From: Ruminococcaceae bacterium UBA7135
GTDB taxonomy: Bacteria > Bacillota > Clostridia > Oscillospirales > Ruminococcaceae
Assembly: GCA_002492075.1 (NCBI GenBank)
Contig: DKXD01000133.1
Coordinates: forward strand, 1 to 11,794
Direction: 5' to 3'
DNA: 11,794 nt
The number at the start of each line of letters is the position of its first letter. The stretch's first letter is position 1. The notes beneath the pieces are model-generated. The model saw only the letters and a list, made by a program, of their open reading frames with translations, was not told the DNA's origin and did no database searches. Positions 7,315-11,794 of the stretch are shown one piece after another. Both the position numbers and the translations under genes were made by a program.

Positions 7315-7403
7315 TTTGATTACCTCCCCAAAGCAATGCTTTGAACATATTATGTTTTCCTCCGTAACATGGAAAACAGCATTTTATACACTTTTTGTAT
7401 TAT
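7295..7403 (-). promoter_or_regulatory. rsgA translation-initiation region with two mini-ORFs and hairpins
   Basis: Between the prkC stop and rsgA the minus strand holds a 10-codon ORF MLFSMLRRKT (7382-7350, no ribosome site). One base later comes a 17-codon ORF MFKALLWGGNQNFCLYF (7348-7295), preceded by GGAGG at 7363-7359, which overlaps the rsgA start out of frame. A 7-bp stem GTTTTCC/GGAAAAC (7377-7371 with 7360-7354) covers part of that GGAGG. A second hairpin CAAAGC-ATT-GCTTTG (7343-7329) abuts the rsgA Shine-Dalgarno GGGGAGGT (7329-7322). Whether the peptides are made or control rsgA is unknown. Confidence 0.4.
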
Positions 7404-9626
7404 TTACGAACCCTGTGGCACATCCGGCTCGGAAGCTGCCGTCACATCAGACGACGTTGGCTCGGATGTGGGTTCGGAGGTAGGTTGGGATGTGGGCTCT
7501 GAGGTAGGCTGAGATACGGGTTCGGAAGACGTATCCGACTGCTGAAGCTGATCAAATATCTCGCTGTGGCGTACCTCATTCGACAGCTTTGCGTTTTCTT
7601 CCTCGAACGTTATCGTTGCGGTATAGTATACGTCTTCTTTCTCAGTTACGGTGGACATCGCTCTGATAGCGAATGTCTTTTCATCGCCGTCCTTGCCGGT
7701 TATCTCATACGTCAGCGTCTTGGATGTGAGGAATTCAATATCAACTATCTTAGTTGCATCATCATCAAGCTCACCGTTCACATAGAACTTGAACCTAAAC
7801 TCGCCCTTGGCGGTCTGCGGCAGCGGAATAGTTACTTCCTTCTTAATCTCGGGCGTTTCTCCCGTGCTGACCACAAGTGTTATCTCATCGCCCTTGTAAG
7901 CCATGGTCTCGGGAGCTATGCTTTGTTCGAGAACCGTGCCCTTTTCTGTGAGACTGGGCTTGTTTTCAACCTTTGCGTTAAGATTATATTCCGTGCAGCG
8001 CTTAAGCGCGTCATCGATATTCATATCAACGAGCTTCGGCATTGCGAACGGCTTGTCGTTCGGTCCGGAGCTTACTATCAACACTACCGTGCTTCCGACA
8101 GGTGCCATCGTATGCGCTTCGGGGATAGTGCTTATAACATGATCCTTAGCGATAGTATCGTGCTCTTGTCTGCTTGTGGAGACCTTGAACCCATTTTTCT
8201 CAAGCTGCTTCTTTGCGGCGTCAACCGTTCTGTCGGACATATCCTCGATCTCGCGCTGCTGTATGCCCTTGCTGACATACAGCGTGAGGTTGGACCCTTT
8301 CATAACGCTTCTTCCCTCGGGGAGGTCCTGCTTGAATATCTCGCCCTTCGGCGCTTCGTTCCACTCTTCCTGACCGGTAAGGACAAGAACACTTTTATCC
8401 GCGTACGCCTTAGAAACCTCGTCCCACTGTCTTCCAACAAAATTGGGAAGCTCGAACTCTCCGTTTGGATTGATGCTGATTTCGCCGTAACCCGAACCAT
8501 TCGCACCGGAAGATGTGACCGGTTGTCCGCCTATGCGGTTAGAAACCATAGTGAGAACCAAGAACACAACGCCTATCACAAAAGCCGCGCCAACCGCAAA
8601 CAGTATGGGGATAAGCGGACTGCGGCGCTCCTCTGCCTCATCATCGTCGTCATAATCCTCATCGTCGTCAACAACAAAATCATCGGGCTCATGCGGCTGC
8701 TTCTTGCCGAAACCGTCGGTTTGCTCCGTCAAAGGATTTATACCCGTGAACTTCGGCGTACCGTCGGTAGAATTATACTTATAATCGAAAACCATTCCGG
8801 GGTTCTTCTTGAACTCCTCCAAATCGGTTATCATCTCCAAAGCCGTCTGATAGCGCGCGTTAGGATCTTTTTGCATTGCCTTTAAAACTATCTGCTCAAG
8901 CCCTTCGGGAATGGTCTCGTTCACCTCGGAAGGCTTCTTCGGATCCGTCTGCATATGCATAAGCGCGATAGCCACGGGTGTATCGCCGTCAAACGGTTTT
9001 TTTCCCGTCAGCATCTCATATAAAGCCACGCCTACTGAATAGATATCGCTGCGCTCGTCGGTCATATCTCCGCGAGCCTGCTCGGGGCTGATATAGTGTA
9101 CCGAGCCGATAGTCTTTTCGGACATCGTTTTGTTATTTTCACGGTTAAAGCGGGCGATGCCGAAATCCATCACCTTTATCGTGCCGTCGCGAAGCAGCAT
9201 AATGTTCGAGCTTTTGATATCACGGTGAACTATTCCTCTATCATGTGCGTGCTGAAGCGCTTTAAGCGTCTGCACGGTGAAGTGGATAGCGTCGCGCCAT
9301 TTCAAAACTCCCTGCTGCTCGATATAATCGGACAGAGTTATGCCGTCCACATATTCCATAACGATAAACTGCACCTTATCAGTGAAGCCCACATCGTAAA
9401 TTTTCACAATATTCGGGTGACTGAGAAGCGCTATCGCCTTACTTTCATTGCGGAAACGGCGCAAAAACTCCTCGCTGCCGGCGTATTCGGTCTTAAGTAT
9501 CTTAACGGCTACGACCCTATCCTCTTGAATATCCCGAGCGCGATATATATCCGCCATTCCGCCGACACCAATAAGCTCTAACAGCTCATAGCGTCCGTCC
9601 AGCTTTTTTCCGATGTTATTATCCAT
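7404..9626 (-). CDS. prkC: PASTA-domain Ser/Thr protein kinase (PrkC/Stk1 type)
   Basis: Membrane kinase that senses cell-wall fragments outside and phosphorylates growth, division and translation proteins inside. It has 740 residues from the ATG at 9626. The kinase domain (about 12-275) has GVGGMAD (20-26), catalytic Lys42, alpha-C Glu61, HRDIKSSN (134-141, Asp136), DFG (154-156) and SPEQA (180-184). A linker ends in a very acidic stretch (about 314-334). One membrane helix follows (about 339-361). Outside are three PASTA repeats (about 387-454, 455-521, 526-590), a beta-rich domain of about 85 residues, and a tail of SEPTSQPT-like repeats (about 697-740). An in-frame TTG at 9701 would add 25 residues but has no ribosome site and no family similarity. 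The ATG has AAGGAG about 15 bases upstream, rather far. The gene has its own promoter (9741-9769) and lies beside its likely phosphatase. Exact ligands are unknown. Confidence 0.96.
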   Translation of the reverse strand: MDNNIGKKLDGRYELLELIGVGGMADIYRARDIQEDRVVAVKILKTEYAGSEEFLRRFRNESKAIALLSHPNIVKIYDVGFTDKVQFIVMEYVDGITLSDYIEQQGVLKWRDAIHFTVQTLKALQHAHDRGIVHRDIKSSNIMLLRDGTIKVMDFGIARFNRENNKTMSEKTIGSVHYISPEQARGDMTDERSDIYSVGVALYEMLTGKKPFDGDTPVAIALMHMQTDPKKPSEVNETIPEGLEQIVLKAMQKDPNARYQTALEMITDLEEFKKNPGMVFDYKYNSTDGTPKFTGINPLTEQTDGFGKKQPHEPDDFVVDDDEDYDDDDEAEERRSPLIPILFAVGAAFVIGVVFLVLTMVSNRIGGQPVTSSGANGSGYGEISINPNGEFELPNFVGRQWDEVSKAYADKSVLVLTGQEEWNEAPKGEIFKQDLPEGRSVMKGSNLTLYVSKGIQQREIEDMSDRTVDAAKKQLEKNGFKVSTSRQEHDTIAKDHVISTIPEAHTMAPVGSTVVLIVSSGPNDKPFAMPKLVDMNIDDALKRCTEYNLNAKVENKPSLTEKGTVLEQSIAPETMAYKGDEITLVVSTGETPEIKKEVTIPLPQTAKGEFRFKFYVNGELDDDATKIVDIEFLTSKTLTYEITGKDGDEKTFAIRAMSTVTEKEDVYYTATITFEEENAKLSNEVRHSEIFDQLQQSDTSSEPVSQPTSEPTSQPTSEPTSEPTSSDVTAASEPDVPQGS
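7437..7533 (-). repeat. Short tandem repeat encoding the SEPT/SQPT tail of the kinase
   Basis: The DNA repeats a roughly 12-base unit coding Ser-Glu/Gln-Pro-Thr, for example SEPTSQPTSEPT, about seven imperfect copies near the C-terminus of PrkC. Synonymous codons vary between copies, so this is an aged repeat rather than a fresh slippage tract. It should make a flexible, Pro/Thr-rich outer tail, perhaps passing through the wall. Confidence 0.7.
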
Positions 9627-9947
9627 ATTATCCGCACTTATCTCCTTTTTTCTCCATACTTCTGTAACGGAAGCATCCGCCTCGCCTATCGTATGGTACA
9701 AGCGAGTAATATATTCAAATTATAAAATTCCTCATATTAAATAATACCACTTATTTTACAAATTGTCAATATCGACGGTCTAAAAAAATTGTGTATTTTT
9801 CGCGATATAATGTGTAAAAAAGAATATTTAAGTAAAATTTCCGGCATTTTTACGCTGTTTTTTTCTTATTTTTCCAATACAGAAAACGATCAATGATATA
9901 TTTTTGTTCATTTCCCCAAAAATTATTACAAAAATCTTACGATTATG
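9627..9947 (-). other. AT-rich spacer between prpC and prkC with a long kinase leader
   Basis: These 321 bases hold the prkC promoter and a leader of about 108 bases. In the leader, CCATAC (near 9696) can pair with GTATGG (near 9660), enclosing a small CGGA-TGCT-TCCG hairpin, which would lie upstream of the AAGGAG site. The part before the promoter (9770-9947) is very AT-rich. I see no GC-rich terminator after prpC and no recognisable riboswitch. A 27-codon ORF (9911-9828) with a poor ribosome site is not called. Confidence 0.5.
9741..9769 (-). promoter_or_regulatory. Sigma-A promoter of prkC
   Basis: The minus strand has an exact -35 TTGACA (9764-9769), a 17-base spacer, and a -10 TATTAT (9741-9746) preceded by TGG, an extended -10. 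The start should fall near 9734. It would let prkC, rsgA and thiN be transcribed independently of rlmN and prpC. Confidence 0.82.
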
Positions 9948-10685
9948 TCACTGTGCTATCAGTGCAACGGAAACGTTGTCATGCCCGCCCTGCTTCAGCG
10001 CATAGCGAATAAGCCGCTCGCAGCAATCCTCTGTTTTGGAGTCAAAGCAGACGTCAAGAATATCCAGATCGTCGCCGTAAGAGGTAAGCCCATCCGAGCA
10101 CAGTAATATCCTGTCGCCTGGGTTCAGCGGAAGCTCAAAATAATCGGGGGTTACGGATTCTTCGGCGCCTATCGCACGTGTTATCTTGTGGCGTTCCGGG
10201 TGAGTTTTCACACGATCCTCAGTGATCTCGCCCCTGTCAACAAGTTCCTGTACATGTGTGTGATCCTTGGTTATCTGGCGGATACACTCGTCGTCACCCT
10301 CGGAAAACAAGTGATACGCACGAGAGTCGCCAACGTTCACTATATACGCCGTGCCGCCGAAAACTATCGCGGCAACACAAGTCGTGCCCATAACCTCGTG
10401 TATCTTCGCTCTGGCTGTGTCCCAAACAAATGAGTTAGCGGCGATAACGGAAGTGATAAGGAGATTTCTTACGGAATTTCTGTTCATCATCTCGTTGAAA
10501 TTTTCCTTAATGCGGTTTGACACAACATCTACGGCGATCGTGCTGGCAAGACCGCCCTCACACTCTCCGCCCATGCCGTCGCACAGCACCGCTGCGCAGA
10601 CATTCGGATTAAGCATTTCACCCCATACGCTGTCTTGATTTTCCGTTCGGACAAGTCCGATATCCGTTTTTGTATAGACGTTCAT
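9948..10685 (-). CDS. prpC: PP2C-family Ser/Thr protein phosphatase
   Basis: Soluble Mg/Mn-dependent phosphatase that removes phosphate from PrkC and its targets. The 245 residues are the full length of the bacterial single-domain PP2C (PrpC/Stp). Family motifs are all present: RTENQDS (13-19, Asp18), CDGMGG (35-40, Asp36), GTTCVAAIV (100-108), NVGDSRAY (117-124), ITKDHT (138-143), LLCSDGLT (194-201, Asp198) and GGHDNVSVALI (233-243, Asp236). Asp18, Asp36, Asp198 and Asp236 are the expected metal ligands. The ATG follows AAGGTGG with a 6-base gap, 36 bases after the rlmN stop, so it is probably co-transcribed with rlmN. It is followed by a long AT-rich gap before prkC, so phosphatase and kinase need not be made in fixed ratio. 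Confidence 0.96.
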   Translation of the reverse strand: MNVYTKTDIGLVRTENQDSVWGEMLNPNVCAAVLCDGMGGECEGGLASTIAVDVVSNRIKENFNEMMNRNSVRNLLITSVIAANSFVWDTARAKIHEVMGTTCVAAIVFGGTAYIVNVGDSRAYHLFSEGDDECIRQITKDHTHVQELVDRGEITEDRVKTHPERHKITRAIGAEESVTPDYFELPLNPGDRILLCSDGLTSYGDDLDILDVCFDSKTEDCCERLIRYALKQGGHDNVSVALIAQ

Positions 10686-10721
10686 AAAAAACCACCTTAT
10701 ATAATAGATTTTGCGATACTA

Positions 10722-11753
10722 TCAATCGTCAGCCGACAGGTTTTCTCTTCTAAGCTGTCCGCACGCCGCATTGATATCCGCGCCCAGCGTTCTCCGAACG
10801 GTAGCGTTCAGCCCTGCGTTGGCAAGACGATTTTGAAACCGCTCCACAAAGCGACTTTTCTTAAAATCGCGTTCTTTTATCTCATTTATCGGGATAAGAT
10901 TTATATGACATTTTTTTCCGCGAAGCAGCTTTATAAGCTCATCGGCGCTATCGTCGGTATCGTTTACGCCCTCTATCAGCGAATACTCGAACGAAATTCG
11001 TCTTCCCGTTATCCGGAAATAATCGTCGCACGCTTTCATAAGCGGCTCCAGACCAAAACGGTCGTTTATCGGCATTATCGCGCTGCGCTTTGCGTCGGTA
11101 GCCGCGTGCAGCGAAATCGAAAGCGTCACGCCGAGCTTCAGCTCCGCAAGCCTGTATATTTTATCGACCACTCCGCAGGTGGAGAGCGACAGATGCCGCA
11201 GGCTCATTCCCTCGCCGCCCGAATTGAGTATCTCGAGGAACTTCACCGTGTTATCGAAGTTATCCAGCGGCTCGCCTATTCCCATCATTACTATGCTGTC
11301 AACGTGCCTGCCGCTGTCGCGCTCTGTCTCGTATATTTGCAGAAGCATTTCGGACGGCTCCAGATTGCGAACCCATCCCGCTATCGTTGACGCGCAGAAA
11401 CGGCAGCCCATTTTGCACCCGACCTGCGACGATATGCACAGGCTGTTTCCGTGCTTGTACTCCATAAGTACACTTTCTATCGCTTGTCCGTCGGGAAGTT
11501 CATAAAGATATTTTACCGTATTATCTATATGACTTACAAGTCTTTTTTTGATTTTTAGTGATTTTAAACAAAATTTTCTTGAAATCTCATCTCGAAATTG
11601 TGCAGAAATGTTGCTCATTTGAGAGAAATCGGTGATTTTTTTCACATGGAGCCAATCATATATCTGCTTTGCGCGAAAGCTTTTCTCGCCCATTTCCGCA
11701 ACGGAGGCGGACAGCTCGTCCTTTGTAAGAGAAAGTATATCGATTTGCGCCAT
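10722..11753 (-). CDS. rlmN: Dual-specificity 23S rRNA (adenine2503-C2) / tRNA (adenine37-C2) methyltransferase
   Basis: Radical SAM enzyme that methylates C2 of A2503 in 23S rRNA and of A37 in some tRNAs, tuning the peptide exit tunnel and decoding. It has 343 residues from the ATG at 11753, the usual length. In numbering from the upstream GTG (two residues more) the 4Fe-4S/SAM motif is C-x3-C-x2-C at Cys115, Cys119 and Cys122 (VGCKMGCRFCAS). The methyl-carrying cysteines correspond to Cys333 (NAACGQL) and Cys108 (SLCISSQ). Other family blocks are MMGIGEPLDN (158-167), LSTCGVV (192-198), SLHAATD (216-222) and the C-terminal VRRTLGADINAACGQL. An in-frame GTG at 11759 is possible, but AAGGAG lies only 2 bases before it and 8 bases before the ATG. 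It lacks a Cfr-type context, so a resistance role is unlikely. In Firmicutes it normally heads this kinase cluster. Confidence 0.97.
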   Translation of the reverse strand: MAQIDILSLTKDELSASVAEMGEKSFRAKQIYDWLHVKKITDFSQMSNISAQFRDEISRKFCLKSLKIKKRLVSHIDNTVKYLYELPDGQAIESVLMEYKHGNSLCISSQVGCKMGCRFCASTIAGWVRNLEPSEMLLQIYETERDSGRHVDSIVMMGIGEPLDNFDNTVKFLEILNSGGEGMSLRHLSLSTCGVVDKIYRLAELKLGVTLSISLHAATDAKRSAIMPINDRFGLEPLMKACDDYFRITGRRISFEYSLIEGVNDTDDSADELIKLLRGKKCHINLIPINEIKERDFKKSRFVERFQNRLANAGLNATVRRTLGADINAACGQLRRENLSADD

Positions 11754-11776
11754 TGCCACATCTCCTTGAAAGTGAA

Positions 11777-11782
11777 ATTATA
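11777..11782 (-). promoter_or_regulatory. Candidate -10 box upstream of rlmN
   Basis: TATAAT on the minus strand lies 23 bases before the rlmN ATG. The matching -35 box would fall beyond the window edge, so this cannot be confirmed. rlmN may instead be read from an upstream gene such as rsmB, as in related bacteria. Confidence 0.35.
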
Positions 11783-11794
11783 GTTTAGCTTACA

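Noticed and set aside
7566..8885. Open frame of 439 codons on the plus strand opposite prkC
   Set aside because: It mirrors the kinase coding frame, has no family likeness or ribosome site, and its translation looks like the shadow of a biased codon pattern.
9627..9701. 25-codon N-terminal extension of prkC from a TTG
   Set aside because: No ribosome site precedes the TTG, and the added residues do not resemble kinase N-termini, which begin a few residues before the GRYEL-type motif.
9828..9911. 27-codon ORF between prpC and prkC (hydrophobic then basic)
   Set aside because: GGGG lies only 2 bases before the ATG, the region is very AT-rich, and nothing supports translation.
10722..11753. 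Possible Cfr-type antibiotic-resistance methyltransferase
   Set aside because: The motifs, the operon position beside prpC-prkC-rsgA and the conserved C-terminal VRRTLGADINAACGQL fit housekeeping RlmN.
1..11794. Defence system, prophage, insertion sequence or CRISPR array
   Set aside because: I saw no transposase, integrase, phage or nuclease motifs and no regularly spaced direct repeats; nearly all sequence is accounted for by core genes.

Overview
Every gene I can support in this 11.8 kb window lies on the minus strand, so transcription runs from high to low coordinates. The content points to a low- to mid-GC Gram-positive of the class Clostridia, possibly Oscillospiraceae/Ruminococcaceae; the family assignment is an inference. 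The grounds are a tRNA-Phe T-box leader, a PASTA-domain Ser/Thr kinase next to its PP2C phosphatase, the rlmN-prpC-prkC-rsgA-thiN order typical of Firmicutes, purine-rich Shine-Dalgarno sites and sigma-A type promoters. Most of it is conserved core genome, and I see no phage, insertion sequence, CRISPR or defence system.

Layout, in the direction of transcription. (1) 11753-5796 holds rlmN (23S rRNA/tRNA adenine methylation), prpC (PP2C phosphatase), prkC (membrane kinase with three PASTA repeats), rsgA (30S assembly GTPase) and thiN (thiamine pyrophosphokinase). It ends in a strong hairpin terminator at 5751-5786. prkC has its own near-consensus promoter (9741-9769) inside a 321-base AT-rich gap. 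The rpe gene that often sits between rsgA and thiN is absent; the two genes overlap by 11 bases. (2) 5692-4712 is a lone fermentative D-lactate dehydrogenase close to E. coli LdhA. (3) 4668-862 is the phenylalanyl-tRNA synthetase operon pheS-pheT. It has a perfect-consensus promoter, a T-box riboswitch with a TTC (Phe) specifier and mutually exclusive antiterminator and terminator, and a terminator after pheT. (4) 861-524 has no convincing gene. (5) 523-1 holds a promoter and the first 154 codons of an ECF-like sigma-70 factor cut by the window edge.

The genes largely serve translation (aminoacylation, rRNA modification, ribosome maturation) and its coupling to cell-wall and growth-state signalling through the PrkC/PrpC pair. 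The most interesting observation is the start of rsgA. The conserved N-terminus has no ATG, GTG or TTG, but an ATT codon sits 8 bases after a strong Shine-Dalgarno, and two tiny ORFs and two hairpins lie just upstream. That resembles the special AUU start of infC and could be translational control of a ribosome-assembly factor, though a sequence error is the main alternative.
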